The notes below the pieces were generated by a model, which saw only the letters and a program-made list of their open reading frames with translations, was not told where the DNA came from and made no database searches. From contig JAKFXU010000092.1 of NCBI GenBank assembly GCA_021731215.1, positions 1 through 7,624 of the forward strand: DNA of 7,624 nt, read 5' to 3'. A program made the translations under genes and the position numbers. The stretch is from Rhodoferax sp. (GTDB taxonomy: Bacteria; Pseudomonadota; Gammaproteobacteria; Burkholderiales; Burkholderiaceae_C). Shown here piece after piece: positions 1 to 7,624 of this stretch (the first letter of the stretch is position 1; every line of letters begins with the position of its first letter).

Positions 1-60
1 TTCAATCCGACCCAACAAAGCAGTCCGTGGGCACGCTGCGCTTTGCCCACCCTACAACTG
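1..60. repeat. palindromic intergenic repeat element (putative)
   Basis: A perfect 7-base inverted repeat, GTGGGCA at 27-33 and TGCCCAC at 44-50, encloses the 10-base loop CGCTGCGCTT. It is followed by CCCTACA. This GTGGGCA/TGCCCAC-CCTACA pattern resembles a dispersed repeat that I recall from intergenic DNA of many proteobacteria. On the minus strand it reads as a conceptual peptide containing WAKRSVPT, which turns up in spuriously annotated small proteins. The inverted repeat is seen directly. Membership of a multicopy family is inference, because only one copy lies in the window. The left boundary is unknown and the right boundary is probably near 57-62. It directly abuts the start-less transporter remnant. 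Confidence 0.55.
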
Positions 61-121
61 CGTTGTCACGCCTACCCAGACACGCCGCCAGCAGTCCACT
101 CGGGCAAGTCCAACTGCGGTT

Positions 122-751
122 TCTAGGCTGATCAGCTGGGGCAGCGTTTTTTACACTTTCGCCCTGGTGATGGCGCCGGTCGAGCGGGAGCTGGGTTTGA
201 GCCGGGCCGAGTCGTCGCTGGCCTTCAGCCTGGCCTTGCCGGCGCACATGGTCAGTCTGCTGCGCGAAAACGGCCTGCACGAGGCCTGGGTCATCGCCCT
301 CCCGGCCAGCATCGGCGTGATTCAGGTGCTGGGCCGGCTGCTGTTGTACTTCTTTGAGCACCACTTCGATCTGCACCTGGCCAATCGACTGATCACCTGC
401 CTGCTGCCGCTCGGGCTGCTCGCGCTGCTGGCGGCGCCCGGGGCGGGTGCCGGGCAAGTCGCGGCCGTGCTGCTGTTCGTGCTGTTGTACGGCATGGGCA
501 ACGGCATGCTCACCATCGTCAAAGGGACCGCCATCGCGCAGTATGTGAACCGCGACCATGTGGCGACCCTCAATGGCGCACTGGGCCTGCCGCTGGCGCT
601 GGCGCGCGCCGCGGCGCCGCTGTTGCTGGGCTTGTTGTGGACGCCGCAGGCCGGCTACAGCCACGGTCTGTGGCTGCTGCTGATCCTCAGCCTGGTGGGG
701 GTGGCCGCTTTGACGCTGGCGCAGCGGCTGGCGCTGGTGCCCAAGGCCTGA
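122..751 (+). pseudogene. degraded MFS transporter, 5' end lost and central half deleted
   Basis: Remnant of a major facilitator superfamily permease, an inner-membrane exporter or importer whose substrate cannot be told. The frame reads SRLISWGSVFYTFALVM, typical of transmembrane helix 1 of this family, then VERELGLSRAESS. At about 221-250 it passes straight into PAHMVSLLRENGL, which in intact relatives belongs near helix 7. The rest holds the usual C-terminal half, with IGVIQVLGR, LLYGMGNGMLTIVKGTA, NGALGLPLALARAAAP and further hydrophobic helices, ending at a TGA at 749-751. Intact members are about 400 residues; about 210 are recognisable here, so helices 2 to 6 and part of 7 are absent with the frame kept. 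The frame stays open to the left edge but has no ATG, GTG or TTG before the GTG at 167, and that GTG lies inside helix 1. Translation from 167 would give 194 residues and half a transporter, so I call it a pseudogene. A short expressed membrane protein cannot be excluded. It converges on metH part 2, with 62 bases between their stops and no clear terminator. Confidence 0.8.
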
Positions 752-813
752 CGCCGGCCAAGGTGTATCCAATGCAGCAACGCCGCCTGGCCGCGTGGCA
801 ACGGCAGCTCAAG

Positions 814-3570
814 CTACAGGTTTGGCGCTAACAGCCGCTGCAGCGCCTGCTCGTTCATCTGCCGGCGCGCGGCCAGGTCCTTGAGTTGGTCGGCGCCAAT
901 CTTGCCGACGCTGAAATAAGTGCTGTCCGGGTGACCCAGGTAGAAACCGCTGACGCTGGCCGCAGGTAGCATGGCCAGACTCTCCGTGACGCCCATGCCG
1001 ATGTCCTCGCAGTGCAGCAGCGCGAACATGTCCTTCTTGACGCTGTGATCCGGGCAGGCCGGGTAGCCCGGCGCCGGGCGAATGCCCTGGTATTTTTCGG
1101 CGATCAGGTCCTGCGGCGCCAGTGCCTCCTGCGCCGCATAGCCCCACAGGTCGGTGCGCACGCGGTGGTGCAGGTACTCGGCAAAGGCTTCGGCCAGCCG
1201 GTCTGCCAGCGACTTGAGCAGGATGGCCGAGTAGTCATCGTGCGCGGCCTCAAACAGCTTCTCGCGCTTGTCAACGCCAATGCCGGCGGTGACGGCGAAC
1301 AGGCCGGCATAGTCTTTGAAGCCGGTCGGCTGGCCCGCGCCATCGAACTTGGGCGCGACGAAATCGGCCAGGCAGCGGCTCGGCCGCAGCACGCCGTCAA
1401 TTACTTGCTTTTCAGTCTGCTGGCGCAGGCCATACCAGGTCAGCGCCACTTCAGTGCGCGTCTCGTCGGTGTAGAACTCGATGTCGTCGTCATTGACCGC
1501 GTTGGCCGGGTACAGGCCGAGCACGCCATTGGCGGTCAACCAGCGGCCCTCGATCAGTTTCTTCAGCATGGCCTGCCCGTCGGCATAGACCTTGCTGGCC
1601 TCGACGCCGACGATTTCATCTTTCAGAATGGCGGGAAACGCCCCGGCCAGATCCCAGGTCTGGAAGAACGGACCCCAGTCAATGAAACGGGCCAACTCCG
1701 TCAGGTCGAAGTTTTTGAACACGCGCCGACCAAAAAATTTAGGCGTGATGGGTGTGTTGCGACTCCAGTCGATCGGCGTTTTGTTGGCGCGCGCTTTGGC
1801 CAGCGGCCACAACGGCGTCTGCTTCTTGTTGGCGTGCTGCTGGCGTACCCGCTCGTAGTCGGTGTTGAGTTCGCTGAGGTAGTGTTGCGCCTGCTCGCCG
1901 AGCAGGCTTTGCGCCACGCTCACGCTGCGCGAGGCGTCGGGCACGTAGACCACCGGCCCTTCGTAGTGCGGCGCAATCTTGACCGCGGTGTGCACGCGCG
2001 AGGTGGTGGCGCCGCCGATCAACAGGGGGATTTTCTTGATGCGGAAATAATCGTCCTTCTGCATCTCGCCGGCGACATACTGCATTTCTTCCAGGCTGGG
2101 CGTGATCAGGCCCGACAGGCCGATGATGTCGGCGCCCTCGACCTTGGCGCGCGCCAGAATCTCGTGGCAGGCGACCATCACCCCCATGTTGACCACGTCA
2201 AAGTTATTGCACTGGAGTACCACGGTGACGATGTTCTTGCCAATGTCGTGCACATCGCCCTTGACCGTGGCGATCACGATCTTGCCCTTGGTTTTAACGT
2301 CGCGCCCGGCCGCTTCGTCCAGGCGCTTTTCTTCCTCGATGTAGGGAATCAGATGCGCCACCGCCTGCTTCATCACCCGCGCGCTTTTCACCACTTGCGG
2401 CAGGAACATCTTGCCCTGGCCAAACAGATCGCCCACAATGTTCATGCCCGCCATCAGCGGGCCTTCGATCACGTGCAGTGGCCGCCCGCCTTTGGCCAGC
2501 ACGTTTTGGTAGGCCTCTTCGGTATCAAGCACGATGAAATCGGTCACGCCATGCACCATGGCGTGGCTCAGACGCTGCTCCACGCTGGCCGGGTGCTCCG
2601 GCGTGCCGCGCCATTCCAGCCGTCTGCTCTCGTCCTTGGCGGCGCCCTTGGCGTTCTCCGCAATCTCGACCAGCCGTTCCCCCGCATCGGGGCGGCGATT
2701 CAGCACCACGTCCTCCACCCGTTCGCGCAGCTCCGGCTCCAACTCGTCATAGACCCCGACCATGCCGGCGTTGACGATGCCCATGTCCATGCCGGCCTGA
2801 ATCGCGTGGTACAAAAACACGGTGTGAATCGCTTCGCGCACCGGGTCATTGCCGCGGAAGGAGAAGCTTACGTTGGAGACCCCGCCCGACACCTTGGCGC
2901 CGGGCAGGTGCTGCTTGATCCAGCGCGTGGCGTTGATGAAGTCAACCGCGTAGTTGTTGTGCTCGTCGATGCCGGTGGCAATGGCGAAAATGTTGGGGTC
3001 GAAGATGATGTCTTCCGGCGGAAAGTCCACCTCGTCCACCAGGATGCGGTAGGCGCGCTGGCAAATCTCGATCTTGCGCTGGTAGGTGTCGGCCTGGCCC
3101 TGCTCGTCAAAGGCCATCACCACGGCGGCGGCGCCGTAGCGGCGCAGCAATTTGGCCTGTTGCTTGAAGGCATCCACGCCTTCCTTCATGCTGATCGAGT
3201 TGACCACCGCCTTGCCCTGCACGCAGCGCAGCCCGGCCTCGATCACGCTCCACTTGCTTGAATCAATCATGATCGGCACGCGCGAGATGTCGGGCTCGCT
3301 GGCGATCAGGTTCAAAAAGCGCACCATGGCGGCCTGGCTGTCGAGCATGGCCTCGTCCATGTTGATGTCGATGATCTGGGCCCCGTTTTCCACCTGCTGA
3401 CGGGCCACGGACAGGGCCTGCTCGTACTCGCCGTTCAGGATCATGCGGGCGAAGGCCTTGGAGCCGGTCACGTTGGTGCGCTCGCCAATGTTGACGAACA
3501 AAGAGTCGGCGCCAATGCTCACCGGCTCCAGGCCGGACAATTTCAGGGGGGGGACAACAATTTCAGACAT
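814..3570 (-). CDS. metH: methionine synthase, C-terminal part (folate, cobalamin and activation domains)
   Basis: Cytosolic cobalamin-dependent methionine synthase lacking its homocysteine domain, 918 residues. Domains in order: 5-methyltetrahydrofolate (pterin-binding) barrel at about 20-285, with [13 protein letters not shown] and IMIDSSKW; helical cobalamin cap at about 325-415, with [21 protein letters not shown]12-binding Rossmann domain at about 425-565, with GDVHDIGKN (H441 is the predicted lower cobalt ligand), [11 protein letters not shown] and IGGATTS; AdoMet-binding reactivation domain at about 590-918, with [12 protein letters not shown] near 831-842. It corresponds to residues from about 350 onward of the 1227-residue E. 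coli MetH. The homocysteine domain is the separate gene at 4718-5794, and together the two give 1276 residues. The ATG at 3570 was chosen because AGGTGA at 3576-3581 lies 5 bases upstream as a Shine-Dalgarno; the in-frame GTG at 3579 lies inside that site and would add only three residues. An SAH riboswitch precedes it. No frameshift or missing motif was seen. Confidence 0.97.
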   Translation of the reverse strand: MSEIVVPPLKLSGLEPVSIGADSLFVNIGERTNVTGSKAFARMILNGEYEQALSVARQQVENGAQIIDINMDEAMLDSQAAMVRFLNLIASEPDISRVPIMIDSSKWSVIEAGLRCVQGKAVVNSISMKEGVDAFKQQAKLLRRYGAAAVVMAFDEQGQADTYQRKIEICQRAYRILVDEVDFPPEDIIFDPNIFAIATGIDEHNNYAVDFINATRWIKQHLPGAKVSGGVSNVSFSFRGNDPVREAIHTVFLYHAIQAGMDMGIVNAGMVGVYDELEPELRERVEDVVLNRRPDAGERLVEIAENAKGAAKDESRRLEWRGTPEHPASVEQRLSHAMVHGVTDFIVLDTEEAYQNVLAKGGRPLHVIEGPLMAGMNIVGDLFGQGKMFLPQVVKSARVMKQAVAHLIPYIEEEKRLDEAAGRDVKTKGKIVIATVKGDVHDIGKNIVTVVLQCNNFDVVNMGVMVACHEILARAKVEGADIIGLSGLITPSLEEMQYVAGEMQKDDYFRIKKIPLLIGGATTSRVHTAVKIAPHYEGPVVYVPDASRSVSVAQSLLGEQAQHYLSELNTDYERVRQQHANKKQTPLWPLAKARANKTPIDWSRNTPITPKFFGRRVFKNFDLTELARFIDWGPFFQTWDLAGAFPAILKDEIVGVEASKVYADGQAMLKKLIEGRWLTANGVLGLYPANAVNDDDIEFYTDETRTEVALTWYGLRQQTEKQVIDGVLRPSRCLADFVAPKFDGAGQPTGFKDYAGLFAVTAGIGVDKREKLFEAAHDDYSAILLKSLADRLAEAFAEYLHHRVRTDLWGYAAQEALAPQDLIAEKYQGIRPAPGYPACPDHSVKKDMFALLHCEDIGMGVTESLAMLPAASVSGFYLGHPDSTYFSVGKIGADQLKDLAARRQMNEQALQRLLAPNL

Positions 3571-3610
3571 ACGACTCACCTGTGGCTAACAAGATTCAGG
3601 TGAGCGTCGT
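3568..3610 (-). promoter_or_regulatory. SAH riboswitch expression platform: Shine-Dalgarno-sequestering hairpin
   Basis: On the minus strand CTCACCTG (3604-3597) is perfectly complementary to CAGGTGAG (3582-3575), with a 14-base loop (3596-3583). The helix continues after a 2-base bulge (3606-3605) as ACGA (3610-3607) with TCGT (3574-3571), ending next to the ATG at 3570-3568. The downstream arm contains the Shine-Dalgarno AGGTGA of metH part 2. The upstream arm overlaps the 3' strand of the aptamer pseudoknot (3607-3602), so the two structures exclude each other. Inference: with SAH bound the arm is held in the aptamer and the ribosome site is free; without SAH the hairpin hides it. The pairings are read directly, while the switching is predicted. 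Confidence 0.8.
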
Positions 3611-3663
3611 TGGGAATATCCAAGCCTGACGGGTCGTGTGGCCCGTTGCAACGCTCCTTGGAT
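3599..3663 (-). promoter_or_regulatory. S-adenosylhomocysteine (SAH) riboswitch aptamer
   Basis: Read on the minus strand, this segment carries the hallmark blocks of the SAH riboswitch in order: GAGCGTTGCAACG, then TCAGGCTTGGAT, then AACGACGCTCACC. Helix P1 is ATCCAAG (3663-3657) with CTTGGAT (3624-3618), 7 pairs. Helix P2 is ACGGG (3646-3642) with CCCGT (3633-3629) around an 8-base loop. The pseudoknot helix is GAGCGT (3656-3651) with ACGCTC (3607-3602), 6 pairs. SAH riboswitches are known upstream of genes for SAH recycling (ahcY, metH, metF) and generally activate expression when SAH accumulates. This one lies between the oxidoreductase stop and metH part 2, the expected target. The match of both sequence and three helices makes chance very unlikely. 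Confidence 0.94.
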
Positions 3664-3669
3664 GTGTTG

Positions 3670-3675
3670 ATTTTA
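3670..3675 (-). promoter_or_regulatory. possible -10 element of a promoter for the riboswitch and metH part 2
   Basis: The minus strand reads TAAAAT, five of six matches to TATAAT. A start about 7 bases downstream would fall at A3663, exactly the first base of aptamer helix P1. No convincing -35 hexamer is seen 16-18 bases upstream (AGTACC at 17), so the promoter would be weak or depend on an activator or another sigma factor. Read-through from the upstream oxidoreductase gene is an equally good source of transcription. Confidence 0.3.
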
Positions 3676-3696
3676 AAGGCTAAATCGGGAGCGGTA

Positions 3697-4695
3697 CTAG
3701 ACGTCTTCCCAGCACTCGCTGCGGCCCGACTTGAACAGCGCGTCGATCACGCGCATGTTGAGAATCGCGTCCTCGACACCGTAGGGCAGCGGAATTTCGC
3801 CGCGCACCACTTGCGAGAACGCATCCCCCTGCAAGCTGTACATATCGCAAGGCGCCAGGGTTTCGGTTATGGCGGAGGCGCCGCCCGGCGCGCTGGCATC
3901 GTCGACAAAAATCCGGGTCGCGCCGCCCAGCGGGGCGTTGAACGGGATTTCGAGTTCCAGGCGCTGCCGGGTTCCAATGACCTGCACCCGTTGGTAGGGC
4001 ACGGTCTGGGTCGAGACCGTGAAGTCCAGGCGCCGGCCGGCGCCGAAATCGAGCATGGCCGTGACGGTGCGATCGGTTTGAAATTCCGGGTCGCGGTCCA
4101 TCAAGGCCACCACGCGCAGCGGTTCGGATTCAAACAGGAAACGCCCCGCCACAATCGCATAACAGCCGATGTCGTACAGCGCCCCGCCGCCGACTTCCAG
4201 CCGGTTGCGGATGTTGTCGGGCTGGCGGTTGAAGTAGGAGAAAAAGACCTGCATCGCGCGCAGCTCACCCAGCGCCCCGCTGCGCACGATTTCGCGCGCG
4301 CGCAGCCATTGCGGGTGAAAGCGCACCATGAAGCCTTCCATGATGTGGACCTGGCCCGCCATCTCGCGCACTTCGGCAGCTTCGTTGGCATTCATGGCAA
4401 ACGGTTTTTCGCACAACACATGCTTGCCGGCGCGCGCGGCGGCCAGCGTCATCGGCACATGCAGGTCGTTGGGCAGCGGATTGTAGATGGCCTCGATCTC
4501 CGGATCCGCGAACAGCTCTTCATAGGAGCCGTAGGCCTTCGGGATGCCCATGGCGGCGGCGACCGCACGTGCCTGCGCCAGCGAGCGCGAGGCGATGGCG
4601 CTGATGTCGCACCAGCGGCTCTTTTGCATCGCCGGGATGACCTTTTCGCGCCCGATTTTGGCGGTGCTGAGCACGCCCCACTTGACTTTTTTCAT
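3697..4695 (-). CDS. Gfo/Idh/MocA family NAD(P)-dependent oxidoreductase
   Basis: Predicted soluble dehydrogenase of 332 residues, a usual length for the family. The N-terminal Rossmann fold (about 1-120) starts with KWGVLSTAKIG, the dinucleotide-binding loop in the form seen in sugar-dehydrogenase-like members. The signature CEKP at 95-98 supplies the catalytic lysine K97. The C-terminal alpha/beta domain (about 121-332) has GGGALYDIGCYAI at 169-181, where the family keeps active-site Asp and His/Tyr residues. Relatives act on sugars, inositols, xylose/glucose or dihydrodiols; the substrate here cannot be told from sequence. The ATG at 4695 starts at the expected family N-terminus, 22 bases after the stop of metH part 1, so the two genes are probably co-transcribed. 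The Shine-Dalgarno is poor (CCATCACC before ATG), suggesting translational coupling. The open frame upstream of this ATG is only a shadow of metH. Its place between the two halves of methionine synthase is unexplained, and no link to methionine metabolism is known to me. Confidence 0.94.
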   Translation of the reverse strand: MKKVKWGVLSTAKIGREKVIPAMQKSRWCDISAIASRSLAQARAVAAAMGIPKAYGSYEELFADPEIEAIYNPLPNDLHVPMTLAAARAGKHVLCEKPFAMNANEAAEVREMAGQVHIMEGFMVRFHPQWLRAREIVRSGALGELRAMQVFFSYFNRQPDNIRNRLEVGGGALYDIGCYAIVAGRFLFESEPLRVVALMDRDPEFQTDRTVTAMLDFGAGRRLDFTVSTQTVPYQRVQVIGTRQRLELEIPFNAPLGGATRIFVDDASAPGGASAITETLAPCDMYSLQGDAFSQVVRGEIPLPYGVEDAILNMRVIDALFKSGRSECWEDV

Positions 4696-4717
4696 GGTGA
4701 TGGCTGGCGCGCCTGGT

Positions 4718-5794
<1,077 letters not shown>

Positions 5795-5803
5795 AGCCGC
5801 TGC

Positions 5804-5809
5804 ATTGTA
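5804..5809 (-). promoter_or_regulatory. possible -10 element for metH part 1
   Basis: The minus strand reads TACAAT (five of six to TATAAT), 9 bases before the ATG of metH part 1. No good -35 hexamer is found 16-18 bases upstream (GGCACG at 17). If real, transcription would start within about two bases of the start codon. The rest of the 149-base divergent region (5795-5943) shows only short GC-rich inverted repeats, such as CGGCT/AGCCG at 5821-5839, and no riboswitch that I recognise. Confidence 0.25.
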
Positions 5810-5905
5810 GAAAAGATTGCCGGCTGCGTGCCGGAGCCGCGTTGGTTGCGCTGGAAAAGGCGAGCTGGACGATCACCGCCAGCGCTCCACCTTCAGCGGC
5901 TGGGG

Positions 5906-5935
5906 TTGAGGGCCTGCTCTGGAGCCAGACATAAT
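5906..5935 (+). promoter_or_regulatory. predicted sigma-70 promoter of recQ
   Basis: TTGAGG at 5906-5911 (four of six to TTGACA) and CATAAT at 5930-5935 (five of six to TATAAT) are separated by 18 bases. The expected start point is about 5942, only one or two bases before the recQ ATG at 5944. The only purine run nearby is GGGG at 5938-5941, too close to the ATG to act as a Shine-Dalgarno, which is consistent with a leaderless or nearly leaderless message. In-frame TAA at 5932-5934 rules out a start further upstream. Confidence 0.45.
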
Positions 5936-5943
5936 CCGGGGTA

Positions 5944-7624
5944 ATGACAAACAGGGCGATTCTGCGGGAAATATTCGGCTACGAGCAGTTCCGTGGCTCA
6001 CAACAAGCCATCATCGAGCACGTGGTGGGCGGCGGCGACGCGCTGGTGCTGATGCCCACCGGCGGCGGCAAGTCACTCTGTTACCAGATTCCAGCGATTG
6101 CGCGCCAGCGCACCGGACACGGCATCACGGTGGTGATCTCGCCGCTGATCGCGCTGATGCACGACCAGGTTGGCGCCCTGCATGAGGCCGGGGTCAGCGC
6201 CGCGTTTCTTAACTCGACCTTGACCGGCGAAGAGGCGGCGCAGGTGGAGCGCCGCCTGCTGCGCGGGGACATCACCCTGCTGTACTGCGCGCCGGAGCGG
6301 GTGACGACGCCGCGTTTTCTGGCACAGCTCGATTCGCTGCACGAGCGCGGCCAGTTGAGCCTGTTTGCCATTGACGAAGCGCATTGCGTGAGCCAGTGGG
6401 GCCACGATTTCAGGCCCGAGTACCGCGCCCTTACCGTGCTGCACGAGCGCTATGCCAGCGTGCCGCGCATCGCGCTGACCGCCACCGCCGACGCGCTCAC
6501 GCGCGAAGACATTCTGGAGCGGCTGCAACTGCAGGACGCACGCCAATTCGTCAGCAGCTTCGACCGGCCCAACATCAGCTACACCATTGTCGAAAAGACG
6601 CAGGCCACCCAGCAGTTGCTGCGCTTTATCTCAAATGAACACATGGGGGACGCCGGCATCGTTTATTGCCAGTCGCGCAAGCGGGTGGAGGAGGTGGCCG
6701 AGATGCTGTGCGACGAAGGTATCGCCGCGCTGCCGTACCACGCCGGGCTCGATAGCAAAGTGCGGCAAACTAATCAGGACCGGTTTCTGCGCAGCGAAGG
6801 CATTGTGATGGTGGCCACCATTGCCTTCGGCATGGGCATCGACAAGCCCGATGTGCGCTTTGTCGCGCACCTGGACATGCCCAAGAACATCGAGGGCTAC
6901 TACCAGGAAACCGGCCGTGCCGGGCGCGACGGAGAGGCCGCCGACGCCTGGATGTGCTACGGCCTGCAGGACGTGGTGAACCAGCGCCGCATGATCGACG
7001 AAAGCCCGGCCGGTGAAGAGTTCAAGCAGGGCCTGCGCGGCAAGCTCGATGCGCTCTTGGGCCTGGCCGAGGCCACCGATTGCCGCCGCGTGCGGCTGTT
7101 GAGCTACTTTGGCGAAGCCAGCCAGCCCTGCGGGAACTGCGACAACTGTTTGCAGCCCCCAGCGGTGTGGGATGGGACGGACGCGGCGCGCAAGCTGCTC
7201 AGCACTATCTACCGCGTGCAGCAGATGGGCGGCAGCTATGGCGCGGTGCACATCATGGACATCCTGCGCGGCAAGAACACCGAGAAGGTGACGCAGCGCG
7301 GGCACGAAACCCTGAGCACCTTTGGCATCGGCGCGGACTTTAGCGAAGTGCAGTTGCGCGGTGTGCTGCGCCAGTTGATCGCCATCGGCGCCGTCATGGT
7401 CGATGCCCAGGCCTTCAACACCCTGCGGCTCACTGACGCCTCGCGCGCGGTGCTCAAGGGCGAGGTGGCGGTGCAACTGCGTGCATCGGTCTCGACCCCG
7501 GCCGCGCGCAAAGCCAAGCGCGCCACCGCAGTGGCGGTCAAGGCGCCGGCCGCACTCGATGCGCCGGGCCAGCTTCGCTTCGTTGCCTTGAAGGCCTGGC
7601 GCTCCGAGGTGGCCAAGGAACACA
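5944..7624 (+). CDS. recQ: ATP-dependent DNA helicase RecQ (3' end beyond window)
   Basis: 3'-to-5' superfamily 2 DNA helicase for recombination and replication-fork repair; the 560 complete codons in the window contain no stop. Motif 0 is [11 protein letters not shown] (11-21), motif I is MPTGGGKS (37-44, K43 binds ATP phosphate), motif II is DEAH (144-147) followed by the RecQ aromatic-rich loop [13 protein letters not shown], and motif III is LTATAD (178-183). Motif IV is GIVYCQSR (238-245), motif V is [13 protein letters not shown] (291-303) and motif VI is [11 protein letters not shown] (320-330). The RQC region keeps the four zinc cysteines C380, C396, C399 and C402, nearly the E. coli spacing, followed by a winged helix to about residue 500. 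A basic Ala/Lys-rich linker (about 515-542) leads into the start of an HRDC domain ([16 protein letters not shown]), where the window ends. RecQ proteins of about 610 residues or more are usual, so the missing part is probably the rest of HRDC. The ATG is the first possible start after an in-frame TAA at 5932. The gene is divergent from metH part 1 with no evident functional link. Confidence 0.97.
   Translation, partial: MTNRAILREIFGYEQFRGSQQAIIEHVVGGGDALVLMPTGGGKSLCYQIPAIARQRTGHGITVVISPLIALMHDQVGALHEAGVSAAFLNSTLTGEEAAQVERRLLRGDITLLYCAPERVTTPRFLAQLDSLHERGQLSLFAIDEAHCVSQWGHDFRPEYRALTVLHERYASVPRIALTATADALTREDILERLQLQDARQFVSSFDRPNISYTIVEKTQATQQLLRFISNEHMGDAGIVYCQSRKRVEEVAEMLCDEGIAALPYHAGLDSKVRQTNQDRFLRSEGIVMVATIAFGMGIDKPDVRFVAHLDMPKNIEGYYQETGRAGRDGEAADAWMCYGLQDVVNQRRMIDESPAGEEFKQGLRGKLDALLGLAEATDCRRVRLLSYFGEASQPCGNCDNCLQPPAVWDGTDAARKLLSTIYRVQQMGGSYGAVHIMDILRGKNTEKVTQRGHETLSTFGIGADFSEVQLRGVLRQLIAIGAVMVDAQAFNTLRLTDASRAVLKGEVAVQLRASVSTPAARKAKRATAVAVKAPAALDAPGQLRFVALKAWRSEVAKEH

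Noticed and set aside
2..772. Minus-strand open frame opposite the transporter remnant
   Set aside because: Gln/Arg-rich translation typical of an antisense shadow; the + strand frame shows clear MFS homology.
752..813. Possible bidirectional terminator between the converging genes
   Set aside because: No stable hairpin followed by a T run was found on either strand; only short GGCCA/TGGCC matches.
1012..3261. A 749-codon open frame on the + strand, antisense to metH part 2
   Set aside because: It lies wholly opposite a gene with every MetH motif intact. Its translation is His/Arg/Ala/Gly-rich without a recognisable domain, as expected for a third-position shadow in GC-rich DNA.
5841..5943. 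Possible second SAH-type leader before metH part 1, prompted by GGAGCGCTGG on the minus strand
   Set aside because: The other conserved blocks (CAGGCT and AACGRCGCTC) and the three helices are absent.
6631..7623. Minus-strand open frame opposite recQ
   Set aside because: Antisense to a complete set of RecQ motifs; no domain recognised.

Overview
The window is about 7.6 kb of GC-rich DNA. Its gene content and protein style point to a betaproteobacterium of the order Burkholderiales, most likely Comamonadaceae (Polaromonas/Rhodoferax/Acidovorax-like). The reasons are a methionine synthase split into two genes, an S-adenosylhomocysteine (SAH) riboswitch, and a RecQ and MFS remnant of the type I associate with that group. 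The taxonomic call is inference from memory of these families.

Layout, left to right. Positions 1-60 hold a palindromic intergenic repeat. Next to it is a damaged major-facilitator transporter gene on the + strand (about 122-751): it has no usable start codon, and the first transmembrane segment is joined in frame to the C-terminal half, so the middle is missing. Converging on it is a minus-strand block. In transcription order this block is metH part 1 (5794 to 4718; homocysteine domain), a Gfo/Idh/MocA-family oxidoreductase (4695 to 3697), an SAH riboswitch with its expression platform (about 3663 to 3568), and metH part 2 (3570 to 814; folate, cobalamin and activation domains). A 149-base divergent intergenic region (5795-5943) separates metH part 1 from recQ (5944 onward, + strand), which runs off the right edge just as its HRDC domain begins.

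How the genes work together. The two MetH parts jointly supply the four modules of cobalamin-dependent methionine synthase, which methylates homocysteine from 5-methyltetrahydrofolate. SAH is the precursor of homocysteine, so a switch that turns metH part 2 on when SAH is high makes metabolic sense. The SAH aptamer is readable base by base. Its 3' pseudoknot strand can pair either within the aptamer or with the Shine-Dalgarno region of metH part 2, so the sequence itself predicts a translational ON switch. The most unusual points are that an unrelated oxidoreductase gene sits between the two halves of one enzyme, and that the only recognisable riboswitch controls the second half alone. RecQ is an ordinary DNA-repair helicase, and its start looks nearly leaderless. 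I see no CRISPR array, tRNA, rRNA, prophage or insertion-sequence transposase.
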